A DNA stretch of 36,083 nt from Lachnoclostridium sp. UBA3262 (GCA_002362575.1 DEUM01000043.1:1-36083), one strand, 5' to 3'. Positions 15,879 to 26,029 are shown, counted from the stretch's first letter. Translations and numbers: made by a program. Notes: generated by a model from the letters alone, not told the origin.

Positions 15879-18800
15879 TTTGTTCCCTCCAATAAGCTAC
15901 AGCCTTCAAAAACACCAATCTGCTCCACACCTCTTAATAATGGTGCCGCATATGTCAGCCCGGTACAGTTTTTATATGTGTATTCCAGCTTCTTCACTGT
16001 CTCTGGCAACACTGGCGCCAGTTTCAGCGCCGTACAGCCATAATAAGTCATTGTCATTCTGGTTACACCGGACGGTATCACTATCGGTACCTCCTGAAGT
16101 GCTGTACAATCACTAAATGTATTTGTCATGCCAGTCAACGCTGCCGGCAATTCCGGTGGCATAAGCAGGCTCTTGCATCCGCTGAAAGTCCAGCTCATAT
16201 CAGTAACACCCGCCGGTATCTTTGGAGTCGCTGTCAGACTGGAAGCATTTTTAAAGGTTGCATATAGGCTTGTTACCGTATTCGGAATCTGCGGTACTGC
16301 CTGAAGGGAAGAACAATCTTCAAATGTATTTCTTAACTCCGTAATGCCATTTGGCAGTCCTCCGGTTACAGACACCAGCTTTTCACAGCCCTTAAATGCC
16401 GCGTACATATCTTTTACCGTTTTCGGTATATTTGCAACTTCCTCTAATGCCTTACAGTCAAAGAACATATAAGCGATTGACTCAATATCCATATTGTCGG
16501 CAAACTGAACACCCTTGATATCACAACTCTTTACGTTTGAAGTAAACAGTCCTGTCGTATCCCGCCCTTCACATTCCTTAAAGGCAACGATATATGTCGT
16601 CGTGACACCATCCTTCACAATATCCATTGTCTTCGGAATCTTAATATATTCTTTGTCGCCTCTGTAATACCGGAGCGTAATGATTCGGCTGGCTTCATCT
16701 AATGTAAAGTTCCAGTCTGCTGACGTTGTCTCCTCATAGGTAATGCTGTCGCCACATTTGCCACAGGTTCCCGATGCATTCCTCGTATGTCCGGCTGCGG
16801 CAATGCCTTCCTGCTCCTTTGTACCACAGCCATTTGTACAGCTGCGTTCTCTTAAACCGCCTTCCATACAGGTAGCAGCTTTTATCTGCGACCATGCTCC
16901 CCATGTATGTCCGATTGCCGGAATCACTCTGGCATCCCCTTTTTCTCCGCATACATTGCACTTCTTCGACTCGCTTCCCGGCTTTGTACATGTCGGAGCC
17001 AAATCCTCTGTATAATCGTTACTATACTTATGTCCCTCTGCGTAGATTGGTTCCTCTTTCCAATAATCGCAGTTCTCACATTCTAAGAGAAGAATACCAT
17101 CCTTCGTGCAGGTTGCCGCCTTCTTCACTGACTCAGCAAACTTATGTCCGGTTGCCTTTACCGCCCGAACATTCTTTCTTGCGGTACATTTTTCCTTATC
17201 CGCACCTGTCCCACATTCGCGTATGCAGTGAATGGATTCTTCTCCACTCGCCGTGCAGCCCGGCTCTACATCACGGGTGAACTTCTCCTTACCCGTCGCA
17301 TCCTTCTCCCACAGATGCCCCAGTGCCGGCAGGGTAGTCTTTTTAACATAATTACAACCTGCTGTGGTACAATGATATTCCATCGTTCCTGTCTTCAGAC
17401 ACGTCCTCTCTTTAGTAACTGTACCATTATCTAACTTATGCCCATCCGGCTTTATTACTGTAACAGACGTCCTCTTATCGCAATTTTGACAATGTTTGGA
17501 TTTCTCTCCCGATGTCGTACAGGTCTGCTTAACATCAATAGTATAGTCATCCGCCCACTTATGCCCATTTGCCTTAGTATTAACTGTCTTAACATAATTG
17601 CAGCCTGCATGCTTGCATTTATACTCTATTTTACCACCTTTTATACAGGTCGGCTTTACTACCTCTGTTCCGTCGTCTAATTCATGCCCCAGCTTGGTAA
17701 GTCGGACAGTCTGCTTCCTCGTACAGACGAGACATTCGCATACGCGTATGCCATCTTCCTCACAAGTTGGCTCCTTTTCCACTGTCCCGTGATTGTAAGT
17801 GTGTCCGTTCGCCGGTATCGCTTCTGTCCGCGTTCCCTTACAGCCCTCCACGGTACAATGATATGTTATCGTTCCGGTTGCCGTACAGGTCGGTTCCTTC
17901 GTCCTGTCGCCTCCATCCCACGTATGACCTTTTGCATCTATTGGCTCCGTTTTTTCAGCATCGCAGTTTGCACAGCTAAACTTCTTCTGTCCCTTGGCGG
18001 TACAAGTCGGCTCTTTTATAATCTCCCCGTCTACCCACACATGGGCATTTAGCGGAACCGTCTCCTCTCTTGTACTGCCGCATTTATCACAGATGAACTC
18101 CCTTTTCCCTACAGTCGTACAGGTCGGCTCTTCCAGCAGATTTCCCGCTCTCCACGTATGCCCTGTTGCATCAATCGCCTCTGTCCTTGTCTTCCCGCAC
18201 TTCGTACAGGTATATGTTCTGACGCCATCCTTCAGACACGTTGCTGGTGTTGTAACGCTTCCTGTGTCCCATGTATGATTACATGCTCCATATTTTATCG
18301 TCACTGTACATGTTGCTCTGACAGTCCCACAGGCTGCCGTAATTTTTGCTGTCGTTCCCGGCGGCGTATCGTCCGTGACATAAATGCTTCCATTCGGATA
18401 AACATTAATTCCCCCGACATAATCACAGCTCCATGTAATCGTTCCGGTTGCCGTCGCAGGCATCATGGAAACAACCATCTGGTACTTCTCTCCCGGCTCC
18501 AGCTCGAGAGTATCTCTCATAATGATTGCTGTCGGAGCTGTCTTACTATTAGCCGCCTTGCGAATTGTCTTAACAGGACTAAACTGTGACAGGGCTCCGT
18601 CAACTTTTGACGGCGCTTTTTCCTCCACTGTGATTTTTACCTTTGCTTTGACAGATTTCTTTGCCTTTGCCTTCAATGTAATCGTAACATTTCCGGCTTT
18701 TTTTGCCTTAACCACTCCTTTTTTGGAGACAGTGGCAATGCTTTTATTGGAAGAAGAAAAGATAACCTTCTTATTAGCTTTCTTTTTACCTTTTACCTTA

Positions 18801-18970
18801 TATACTATTTTATGTTTCTTCCCCTCCAGCAGAGTTTCTTTCTTCTTTGATACGGTAATCTTCTTAGGCAGTGCCTTCTTCGCGGCGCTGCTCTCCGACA
18901 TCAAAAGAAAACCGGCTGTGGCTGCAAAAAGATATATTATTAAAATTGTCAGAATTTTTCGTTCTTTCAT
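15875..18970 (-). CDS. Large surface protein: lysine-rich Ig-like domain, Cys/His repeats, BspA-type leucine-rich repeats
   Basis: The protein has 1031 residues from the ATG at 18970 (GGAGG upstream; an upstream in-frame start at 19003 includes that site). It has a signal anchor or signal peptide (ILTILIIYLFAATAGFLLM). A lysine-rich Ig-like domain follows (about 30-125, including IATVSKKGVVKAKKAG), then a second Ig-like domain (ITWSCDYVGG, TCTVTI). Next come twelve full repeats and one partial repeat of about 38-45 residues with the pattern GHxW..G...PTC...G...Y.C..C.......I...GH. The C-terminal 270 residues are leucine-rich repeats of the BspA kind (MYAAFKGCEKLVSV, LRNTFEDCSSLQAVPQIP, SGCKSLLMPPELP). 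Secreted or wall-associated; carbohydrate, mucin or host contact is inferred. The paired cysteines could bind metal or form disulfides. It is the first gene of the coupled set with GH10 and GH51. Confidence 0.88.
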   Translation of the reverse strand: MKERKILTILIIYLFAATAGFLLMSESSAAKKALPKKITVSKKKETLLEGKKHKIVYKVKGKKKANKKVIFSSSNKSIATVSKKGVVKAKKAGNVTITLKAKAKKSVKAKVKITVEEKAPSKVDGALSQFSPVKTIRKAANSKTAPTAIIMRDTLELEPGEKYQMVVSMMPATATGTITWSCDYVGGINVYPNGSIYVTDDTPPGTTAKITAACGTVRATCTVTIKYGACNHTWDTGSVTTPATCLKDGVRTYTCTKCGKTRTEAIDATGHTWRAGNLLEEPTCTTVGKREFICDKCGSTREETVPLNAHVWVDGEIIKEPTCTAKGQKKFSCANCDAEKTEPIDAKGHTWDGGDRTKEPTCTATGTITYHCTVEGCKGTRTEAIPANGHTYNHGTVEKEPTCEEDGIRVCECLVCTRKQTVRLTKLGHELDDGTEVVKPTCIKGGKIEYKCKHAGCNYVKTVNTKANGHKWADDYTIDVKQTCTTSGEKSKHCQNCDKRTSVTVIKPDGHKLDNGTVTKERTCLKTGTMEYHCTTAGCNYVKKTTLPALGHLWEKDATGKEKFTRDVEPGCTASGEESIHCIRECGTGADKEKCTARKNVRAVKATGHKFAESVKKAATCTKDGILLLECENCDYWKEEPIYAEGHKYSNDYTEDLAPTCTKPGSESKKCNVCGEKGDARVIPAIGHTWGAWSQIKAATCMEGGLRERSCTNGCGTKEQEGIAAAGHTRNASGTCGKCGDSITYEETTSADWNFTLDEASRIITLRYYRGDKEYIKIPKTMDIVKDGVTTTYIVAFKECEGRDTTGLFTSNVKSCDIKGVQFADNMDIESIAYMFFDCKALEEVANIPKTVKDMYAAFKGCEKLVSVTGGLPNGITELRNTFEDCSSLQAVPQIPNTVTSLYATFKNASSLTATPKIPAGVTDMSWTFSGCKSLLMPPELPAALTGMTNTFSDCTALQEVPIVIPSGVTRMTMTYYGCTALKLAPVLPETVKKLEYTYKNCTGLTYAAPLLRGVEQIGVFEGCSLLEGTK

Positions 18971-19071
18971 AGCTTCCTCCAATCTGTGCACGCTTTCGCA
19001 CATACAAAACCATATATCTGTTATATCGGCAGAAATCCTTCATTTACAAATAGTATATTCGAAAAAATCTT

Positions 19072-20049
19072 CTACGCCAATGCTGCCGTGACAATCGCCA
19101 TGGAGTATACCTCTGCCGCATTACAGCCACGGGACAAGTCATTGATTGGTGCATTTAATCCAAGCATAATCGGACCGTACGCTTCGAAATTACCCATGCG
19201 CTGTGCAATTTTATAGCCGATATTCCCTGCACTGATATCCGGGAATATAAAAGTATTCGCTGTACCAGCCACCTTGTCATCCGGACATTTTGTACGAGCC
19301 ACACGCGGAGAAACCGCCGCGTCAAACTGAACCTCTCCGACGATTGGAAGCTCCGGTGCTCTTTTCATCGTCTTTTCAGCGGCATTTCTCATCTTATCCA
19401 CATCCTCGCCTGCACCCGAGCCAAAAGTCGAGTAGCTGAGGAATGCCAGCCTCGGATCGATACCAAAGGTTCTTGCACATTCTGCACAATCCAGTGCAAT
19501 TTCAACCAGCTCGTCCTCTGTCGGCTTAATATTGATAGCACAATCCCCCATCGCAAGAACCGTATTACCTCCGGTCGCAGACGCACGTACAAGAATAAAG
19601 CAGGAAGCCACAATGTTTTTACCCGGCTTCGTCTTAATAATCTGGAGAGCCGGCCTTACCGTATCTGCCGTAGAGTAGGTAGCGCCGCCAAGAAGAGCGT
19701 CTGCCTTCCCCATCTTAACTAGCATCGTTCCGAAATAATTAGCCTGACGGCAGGTCTCTTTCGCCTTCTCCAAAGTCATCCCCTTTGCTTTACGAAGCTC
19801 ATACAGGCACTCCGCCATCTCATCTATTTCTTCATAGTCCGCCGGATCAATAATAACTGCACCTCTTATATTAAAACCACTGTCTTCTGCTGCCGCTGCA
19901 ATTTCCTCACGGTTTCCTACCAAAATCGGCTCGAGGAATGTACTAGCCAGCAGCCGGGAGGACGCCTCCAGAATACGAGGATCGCTTCCCTCAGTAAATA
20001 CAATCTTCTTAGGGTTTTTCTTCAAAATGTCAATTAACTTTCCAAACAT
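19072..20049 (-). CDS. pta: Phosphate acetyltransferase
   Basis: The protein has 325 residues, the usual length of the short clostridial enzyme. It interconverts acetyl-CoA and acetyl phosphate in the pathway that makes acetate and ATP. Typical segments are KKIVFTEGSDPRILEA at the N-terminus, MLVKMGKADALLGGATYSTAD, RPALQIIKTKPG, AIMGDCAIN-like residues, LSYSTFGSGAGEDVDKMRNA, GEVQFDAAVSPRVA, and NTFIFPDISAGNIGYKIAQR near the end. It is cytoplasmic. The ATG has AGAAGGAG upstream. Acetate kinase (ackA) usually follows pta, but here the downstream gene on the same strand is the surface-protein set, 102 bases away, so pta stands alone. Confidence 0.96.
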   Translation of the reverse strand: MFGKLIDILKKNPKKIVFTEGSDPRILEASSRLLASTFLEPILVGNREEIAAAAEDSGFNIRGAVIIDPADYEEIDEMAECLYELRKAKGMTLEKAKETCRQANYFGTMLVKMGKADALLGGATYSTADTVRPALQIIKTKPGKNIVASCFILVRASATGGNTVLAMGDCAINIKPTEDELVEIALDCAECARTFGIDPRLAFLSYSTFGSGAGEDVDKMRNAAEKTMKRAPELPIVGEVQFDAAVSPRVARTKCPDDKVAGTANTFIFPDISAGNIGYKIAQRMGNFEAYGPIMLGLNAPINDLSRGCNAAEVYSMAIVTAALA

Positions 20050-20151
20050 AATTTTTCTCCTTCTATAAATATAATCATATTACTTTTATACTTTCTATGA
20101 TACCAACTTCTGACCAAAAAACAAGGGGTATCTGAATTATTTTTCACAAAA

Positions 20152-21813
20152 TTATTCGTTATCCAGAAAACTGATTGCAATATTTTCACAGTGGTCAGCA
20201 ATGCGCTCCAGATTTATCGAAAGCTCGGATATGAAAAGTCCGGCTTCAGGAGAGTACTTTTCCTTTTTCAGCCTTTTCATGTTCTGTTTCTTTATCTTCT
20301 TATTTGCCTTATCGATCCGTTCTTCCATTTCCTCCACGTGTCTTGCGCTCTGTGCATCCTGTCTTGTGAATACCGATACCGTTACCCTTACAATATCATG
20401 GACCTCTCTCGCATAATCGGACAATTCTGCCAGCGTCTTTTTCGGCCAGCCTTTTTTGCTCTTTACCATCTTTTCTTCCAGCTTCATAATGTTGCAGGCA
20501 TGGTCTGAAATTCTCTCGAAATCACGAATACAATAAAGCAGCATATTTAATTCCTGATTATCTTTCTCTAGCAGATTTCGCGCGGAAAGCCTTCTCAGAT
20601 AATCTGTCATTTTCTCCTCATACCGGTCGATTCTTTCCTCTGACTCCTTCAGTTTCTTTGGCATCCCTTTGTCATAATCCGTCAGATTACCAAGCACCAT
20701 TCCGATATTTTCCAGCGTCAGATATGCCATATCATTCGCCGTCTTTTTACACTGTTCTAAAGCAAGTGCCGGCGTATCTAAGAAACGGACATCCAGCTTT
20801 GCAAATTCATCCCCTGTCTCCTCATCCTCCTGACGGACAGACAGAAGCGCCAGTTTTTCAAGCCCTTTCGCAAATGGAAGGAGCAGAAGCGTTGCCCCGA
20901 TATTAAAGCAGCTATGAATCACTGCAATACCTGCCGCATTTGCCGGAGTACCCAGAAAGGAAAAATCGACAAAGGCATGTATCAGATAAAAGACCGCCAT
21001 AAAAACAACCGTTCCAATCACATTAAAATAAAGATGTACAAGCGCAGCACGCTTCGCATTTTTGCTCGCCCCGACAGAAGACAATAATGCGGTCACGCAG
21101 GTTCCGATGTTCTGTCCCATAATAATCGGCAGTGCTGTTGAATAATGCAGCGAGCCCGTCGCACACAATGCCTGCAAAATACCAACAGACGCAGAGGAAC
21201 TCTGAATCACAGCCGTCAGCACCGCACCAGCCAAAAGCCCCAGAACCGGATTGGAAAACATCGTCAGTATATTTGTAAACTCCGGCACATCCGCCAAAGG
21301 CTTAACTGCCCCGCTCATTGTCTCCATTCCAAACATCAGAACGGCAAAACCAAGCAAAATTGCTCCGATATCCCTTCTTTTTTCCTGCTTTGCGCCCATG
21401 ATAAGTATAATTCCGATAATGGCAAGCACTGGCGAAAAGGAGGTTGGCTTAAGCAGCTGCACAAAGAAATTTCCACTCTCAATCCCCGTCAGGCTGAGCA
21501 GCCATGAAGTAACTGTGGTACCAATATTTGCTCCCATAATAACACCTATCGCCTGCCCCAGCTTCATAATTCCTGAATTGACAAAACCAACGACCGTCAC
21601 CGTCGTCGCCGAAGATGACTGAATTACCGCCGTAACGCCTGCTCCGAGAAGAACCGCTTTAATCGGGTTATTTGTCAGGCGCTCCAGAATCCGTTCCAGC
21701 CTTCCTCCTGCCACTTTCGTCAATCCTTCTCCCATAACATTCATTCCATACAGGAACAGCGCCAAGCCACCCACTAAGGTCAAAGCGTTAAAAAACATAT
21801 CTGTAAAGCTCAT
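20152..21813 (-). CDS. nptA: Na+/phosphate cotransporter with PhoU-like tail
   Basis: The protein has 553 residues. The ATG follows AGGAGG. The N-terminal ~320 residues are a membrane domain with the two inverted QSSS motifs that define the NptA/Na-Pi II family: GVTAVIQSSSATTVTVVGFV, and AVLTAVIQSSSASVGILQAL about 135 residues later. The C-terminal ~200 residues are a cytoplasmic helical PhoU-like domain (YLTLENIGMVLGNL, LLYCIRDFERISDHACNI, ELSINLERIADHCENI). It takes up phosphate with sodium; the PhoU part probably modulates it. It ends 102 bases upstream of pta on the same strand. A link between phosphate supply and acetyl-phosphate formation is possible but unproven. Confidence 0.93.
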   Translation of the reverse strand: MSFTDMFFNALTLVGGLALFLYGMNVMGEGLTKVAGGRLERILERLTNNPIKAVLLGAGVTAVIQSSSATTVTVVGFVNSGIMKLGQAIGVIMGANIGTTVTSWLLSLTGIESGNFFVQLLKPTSFSPVLAIIGIILIMGAKQEKRRDIGAILLGFAVLMFGMETMSGAVKPLADVPEFTNILTMFSNPVLGLLAGAVLTAVIQSSSASVGILQALCATGSLHYSTALPIIMGQNIGTCVTALLSSVGASKNAKRAALVHLYFNVIGTVVFMAVFYLIHAFVDFSFLGTPANAAGIAVIHSCFNIGATLLLLPFAKGLEKLALLSVRQEDEETGDEFAKLDVRFLDTPALALEQCKKTANDMAYLTLENIGMVLGNLTDYDKGMPKKLKESEERIDRYEEKMTDYLRRLSARNLLEKDNQELNMLLYCIRDFERISDHACNIMKLEEKMVKSKKGWPKKTLAELSDYAREVHDIVRVTVSVFTRQDAQSARHVEEMEERIDKANKKIKKQNMKRLKKEKYSPEAGLFISELSINLERIADHCENIAISFLDNE

Positions 21814-21895
21814 TTCTTATCCTCCTGAATGTATATAATCCATCGTTTCCAATATCTCTACTGGGCTATCATTAGTTTTCCCATATGCTTTTATC

Positions 21896-23626
21896 CTATT
21901 CGAACTGCATCTCGTACAAATTCTTATATACTCCTCCTGCTGCCATAAGTTCCTCATGGCTTCCGCTTTCCTCAATGCCGTTCTCCGTCAGAACAAGTAT
22001 TCTCTCCGCATTCCGTATCGTAGACAGGCGGTGGGCAATGACAAAGGTGGTGCGGTTTTTCGCTAATACCTCCAGTGACTCCTGAACCACCCGTTCACTT
22101 TCGTTATCCAGTGCAGAGGTCGCCTCGTCAAAAATCAGAATCGGAGGATTTTTCAAAAATACACGGGCAATGGAAATTCTCTGCTTCTGCCCGCCCGACA
22201 GCTTAACGCCCCGCTGTCCGATATCCGTATCATACCCCTTCGGCAGAGACATGATAAATTCATGGGCATTTGCATTTTTTGCCGCTTCAATTACCTCATC
22301 CCTTGTCGCATCCGGCTTCCCATAACGGATATTATCAAAGATAGTTCCTACAAACAGATACACTTCCTGCTGAACAATGCCGATATGATCGCGAAGGCTT
22401 TTCAGCTTAATATCACGAATATCCCTGCCATCAATGCGGATGCATCCGCCTGTGACATCATAAAACCGGGGAATCAGACTGCAAAGCGTACTCTTTCCAG
22501 CACCGGAGCTTCCGACTAGCGCCATGTAAGAACCTGCCTTCACTGACAGGTTGACATGGTTGAGTACCCGCTCCGCATTATCCTCGTAGCGAAACGTCAC
22601 ATTTTCAAACTCAATATCCCCTTTCACATCTTTCATAACGACTGCCCCCGGGCGGTCTTTGATATCCGGATGAATATCTATGATTTCCATGAAACGTTCA
22701 AATCCCGTATAGCCATTTTGGAACTGTTCCGTAAAATCAATCAGCGTCTTTACCGGATCCGTAAATACATTTATATATAGAAGAAACGTGATTAAATCTG
22801 TTACCGTTACCATATTTTTCGTAATCAGAATCGCTCCCGTCACGAGTACAATAATCTGTATCAGAGTTGTAAAAGCGCCAAGCCCGGCATGATAGCCTCC
22901 CATATACAAATAGCTGTCCTTTTTTGCATCAAGAAATCCATCGTTTCCCTCTTTAAACTTTTCGCGCTCAATTTCCTCATTGGCAAACGACTTTACAACA
23001 CGGATTCCAGACAGGTTATCCTCTATCTGCGCATTGATTTCTGCTATCTGCACCCGGTTTCTTTTAAACGCCCGTTTCATTTTCCGGTTAAAGTAAAAGG
23101 CATAGACAAACATAACTGGTATTAAGATAAATGCCGCCAGCGCCAGCCATGGACTGATATTAATTAAGATAATAAATGCTCCGATAATTTTTATCAAAGA
23201 AATTACCAGATTCTCCGGTCCATGGTGCAAAAGCTCTGTTATATCAAACAAATCCGAAGTAATTCTGGACATTAACTGCCCTACCTTCTGTTCGTCATAA
23301 AAGGAAAAAGACAATTTCTGATAGTGGGCGAAAATCTCTGCGCGCATGTCATACTCAATCTTTGCTCCCATGACATGTCCGTAGTTCGTAATAAAAAACT
23401 TGCAGTAACATTCTACTGCCACCAGCCCTACCATAACCAGCCCTAAAATACATATGGTATGCAAGGCCTCTTCTGCCGGTCTGGTAATCACGTTGGATGT
23501 GATGAAACGCACCAGCATCGGAATGACCAGCGTGGTAGCAGAAGCGACAAGGGCAAAAAACATATCTGCCCAGAATACTGCACGATAGGGTTTATAATAG
23601 CTTAGCATTTTTCTTATATTGCTCAT
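21896..23626 (-). CDS. ABC exporter, fused permease-ATPase half-transporter
   Basis: The protein has 576 residues, from the ATG at 23626 with TTGGAGG upstream; the longer reading from TTG at 23638 contains that site. The N-terminal ~310 residues form six membrane helices of the type-I exporter fold. The C-terminal ATPase has Walker A GSSGAGKST, the signature LSGGQKQR, Walker B ILIFDEATSALD and the switch His in FVIAHRLSTI. It is a half-transporter, so it works as a homodimer or with an unknown partner; no second half-transporter is adjacent. Relatives export lipids, peptides or drugs; the substrate cannot be told from sequence. A terminator (23641-23690) separates it from the ABC-2 genes upstream. 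Confidence 0.93.
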   Translation of the reverse strand: MSNIRKMLSYYKPYRAVFWADMFFALVASATTLVIPMLVRFITSNVITRPAEEALHTICILGLVMVGLVAVECYCKFFITNYGHVMGAKIEYDMRAEIFAHYQKLSFSFYDEQKVGQLMSRITSDLFDITELLHHGPENLVISLIKIIGAFIILINISPWLALAAFILIPVMFVYAFYFNRKMKRAFKRNRVQIAEINAQIEDNLSGIRVVKSFANEEIEREKFKEGNDGFLDAKKDSYLYMGGYHAGLGAFTTLIQIIVLVTGAILITKNMVTVTDLITFLLYINVFTDPVKTLIDFTEQFQNGYTGFERFMEIIDIHPDIKDRPGAVVMKDVKGDIEFENVTFRYEDNAERVLNHVNLSVKAGSYMALVGSSGAGKSTLCSLIPRFYDVTGGCIRIDGRDIRDIKLKSLRDHIGIVQQEVYLFVGTIFDNIRYGKPDATRDEVIEAAKNANAHEFIMSLPKGYDTDIGQRGVKLSGGQKQRISIARVFLKNPPILIFDEATSALDNESERVVQESLEVLAKNRTTFVIAHRLSTIRNAERILVLTENGIEESGSHEELMAAGGVYKNLYEMQFE

Positions 23627-23640
23627 ACTAACCTCCAAAC

Positions 23641-23690
23641 AAAAAACATGCTATGTATATTCAACAGAATTTATCATAGCATGTTTTTTT
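23641..23690. terminator. Bidirectional terminator of the ABC-2 operon
   Basis: AAAAAACATGCTATG (23641-23655) pairs perfectly, 15 bp, with CATAGCATGTTTTTT (23675-23689). Confidence 0.8.
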
Positions 23691-23751
23691 GTATTTTAAC
23701 AGCACTTTTTTACCTTTTTATGGCAAGCAGGTTCGACTTGGCATCGTTAGG

Positions 23752-24909
23752 TTACGCCTCCGCACTCCTCTGCTTTGTCTTTGCATAGGCGAGTCCCACA
23801 CAGAATAAAGCCGCACCAAAGAGCAGTTCAATTCCAAGTGGCGTCCACAGTCCGGATAACGAGTCGCCCGGCTTATAGGTGTCAATAAACCGTACAGCAA
23901 GAATATACCAGTAGGACGGGAGAAAATGCGCCGCCTTTATGATTCCATCACCTAAAAATTCAAGCGGCACAAACACTCCACCCAGAAAGCTCATACCCAG
24001 CCCAATCACATTTGAAAGCATACTGAGTACGCTTGTCTTTTTCAATATCTGTCCTAGTATAAACACAATTCCCAATGCCACGACAAGGAAACAGAAGATA
24101 TTCATCGCATGAAAAAGTCCCTGAATGGTAAACAAATCTGTCCGCACGCCAAAAAACACCAGAAGTAAAAACAATACCAAAAGTCCCAGCCCGGCTGTCA
24201 CGGTTCCCGCAAACAGCTCTACGTTCGTACGGAATAACGAGTAGGAAGAACAGCTATTACGCTCCTGTAATTCCTTTCTGTGAAATACAATCAGAATTGG
24301 TCCGATTCCGACTACACAAACCGAGATAAAAATATACGGAACATAGGCAAAGAAATAATACATCCGGCTGTGCGTGGAGCTGCCCCGTCCCTCAGACATA
24401 TCAACCTTTACCTTCTCCTTATTCGTGCTCTCTGCCTTTTTCAGCGCTTCCGCCGCCGGGAACCCTCCTGCCATGTAGCTTCTCACAAGAGAAATATACT
24501 GATTGCCCATACTCTTAAAGGTTTCTGTATAAAATGTTCCCGGAATACTTATCATCTCCATCGGCAGGACCTTACCATTTCCCTCTATCGACTTGCCAAA
24601 CCCCTCCGGAATCCGAATGACACAGTTTGTCGTCCTGCTATACAGCTCATCCTGTATAGTCTCCTTGTCATCGGCAATCTCCACTCTCTCATTATCCCTT
24701 TCCAAATATCCAACCAGACTACGGCTGATATCCGAATTATCCTCATCAAATACTGAAAAATTATAAGAAGCCGTTTCAAATGCCGCCTTTTCATTGTTTA
24801 TCCCCTGAGCGGAAACGATAGCAGACACTCCGAGGAAAATAAACAGATACATAATAACCATGCCTTTTTGCTTATTCAAAATGCGAAAAAACACTTTATA
24901 AACTTGCAT
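23752..24909 (-). CDS. ABC-2 type permease (second)
   Basis: The protein has 385 residues. The start overlaps the end of the preceding permease gene by 14 bases, with AAGGAGG inside that gene, so the two are coupled. Layout is typical of ABC-2 permeases of the YhgE/drug-efflux kind: one N-terminal helix (MVIMYLFIFLGVSAIVSAQ), a ~150-residue extracytoplasmic loop (ASYNFSVFDEDNSDIS, MEMISIPGTFYTETFKSMG), then about five or six helices, including the conserved GMSFLGGVFVPLEFLG segment near the end. It pairs with the sister permease and the ATPase below. Function inferred: export of a toxic compound, lipid or peptide. Confidence 0.85.
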   Translation of the reverse strand: MQVYKVFFRILNKQKGMVIMYLFIFLGVSAIVSAQGINNEKAAFETASYNFSVFDEDNSDISRSLVGYLERDNERVEIADDKETIQDELYSRTTNCVIRIPEGFGKSIEGNGKVLPMEMISIPGTFYTETFKSMGNQYISLVRSYMAGGFPAAEALKKAESTNKEKVKVDMSEGRGSSTHSRMYYFFAYVPYIFISVCVVGIGPILIVFHRKELQERNSCSSYSLFRTNVELFAGTVTAGLGLLVLFLLLVFFGVRTDLFTIQGLFHAMNIFCFLVVALGIVFILGQILKKTSVLSMLSNVIGLGMSFLGGVFVPLEFLGDGIIKAAHFLPSYWYILAVRFIDTYKPGDSLSGLWTPLGIELLFGAALFCVGLAYAKTKQRSAEA

Positions 24910-26029
24910 AGCGGTTCCTCCTTACCATGTAGTAGCATATCACTGCAAAAACAATTGTCATAACCCCTAGTACCAGTATGTTTTCCCCGAAACGCTGGTA
25001 GGTATCATAGACATTCAGTGCATAAAAAGAGTCGACAATCCGTGCTGCGGGATTGATATCATTTAAAATCGGCACATGATGCTCAATTATGGACCGCAGC
25101 CCATCTACAACCAAATCGCTCAATACACAGAGCACCATATTAACGCTGATTAAAATACCGATTTTACCTCCTTGACCGGGCTTTGGCATGGAGCCAATCA
25201 GTATGCCGAACATAATACCAAAGCTGGTTCCCACGAACAGTAATAACAGAATTGCCGCATACTTTGTGCCAAAATTAATACCCAGCACAAACTTCATGTA
25301 CAAAAACAGTAAACAGGCAATAATATACTGCACCAGTTCACAGGCGGCGAAATCCGCCAGCACTCCTTTCAGCTTATGGGTAGGCGCTACACTCCTTCGC
25401 TGCCCGAGCATCGAAATATTTGCCTGAATCATAGAAATCCGGTCACATCCGGCAAAGGAAGCAAACAGGCAGGTCATTGCAAAGATTGCATAAAAATAAT
25501 TTACACTGTCATCCTGATTTCCATTTGAGCTCTCTTTTTCCACAAAATATTCTACCTCACTGCCAAAGCTCTGTACCGCATCAGCAAGCTTCTCCGGGTG
25601 GGCAGTAGCAACATCTGCAGCCGTTTTCTGATACCGGAGAAACTGGTTCAGAAACATCTGCAGCACCGTCTGGTCCATTCCACTCTCCTTCACTTTTAGC
25701 GAAACCGTTTCACCGGCAAAAATAATCCCTTTTACCTCCTCGTCCTCCAAAAGCTGTTCCGCCTTCGCCTTATCCGTCCTTGATACCTTCAACAGGGAAT
25801 CTTCTCCACTGCCGCTGACTGCCAGAAGCATAACGTCAAGCATCGGATTTTTCTCCTCCTGTACGACTGCCACCGGAACCGTGTGGAATTTTTCGGTCGT
25901 CTCATACAAATTACTAAACGCTAAATACATAAAAGTGCTGAGGGCAATTGGGAAAACCAACGTCCAGAATACCGTTTCCTTCGTCCGTAACAGCGTTTTC
26001 AAAGCATACTTAAATACGTGCAAAAACAT
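24896..26029 (-). CDS. ABC-2 type permease (first)
   Basis: The protein has 377 residues. The ATG lies 11 bases after the ATPase stop and has an AGGGGGCGG ribosome site. As in its sister gene, an N-terminal helix (ETVFWTLVFPIALSTFMYLAF) is followed by a large outer loop and a C-terminal membrane domain (FYAIFAMTCLFASFAGCD, LGINFGTKYAAILLLLFVGT, ILIGSMPKPGQGGKIGI). The pair presumably forms a heterodimeric channel for the ATPase encoded upstream. The operon is divergent from a NarL-type two-component pair, a layout seen for antibiotic or cell-envelope stress exporters. Confidence 0.85.
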   Translation of the reverse strand: MFLHVFKYALKTLLRTKETVFWTLVFPIALSTFMYLAFSNLYETTEKFHTVPVAVVQEEKNPMLDVMLLAVSGSGEDSLLKVSRTDKAKAEQLLEDEEVKGIIFAGETVSLKVKESGMDQTVLQMFLNQFLRYQKTAADVATAHPEKLADAVQSFGSEVEYFVEKESSNGNQDDSVNYFYAIFAMTCLFASFAGCDRISMIQANISMLGQRRSVAPTHKLKGVLADFAACELVQYIIACLLFLYMKFVLGINFGTKYAAILLLLFVGTSFGIMFGILIGSMPKPGQGGKIGILISVNMVLCVLSDLVVDGLRSIIEHHVPILNDINPAARIVDSFYALNVYDTYQRFGENILVLGVMTIVFAVICYYMVRRNRYASL

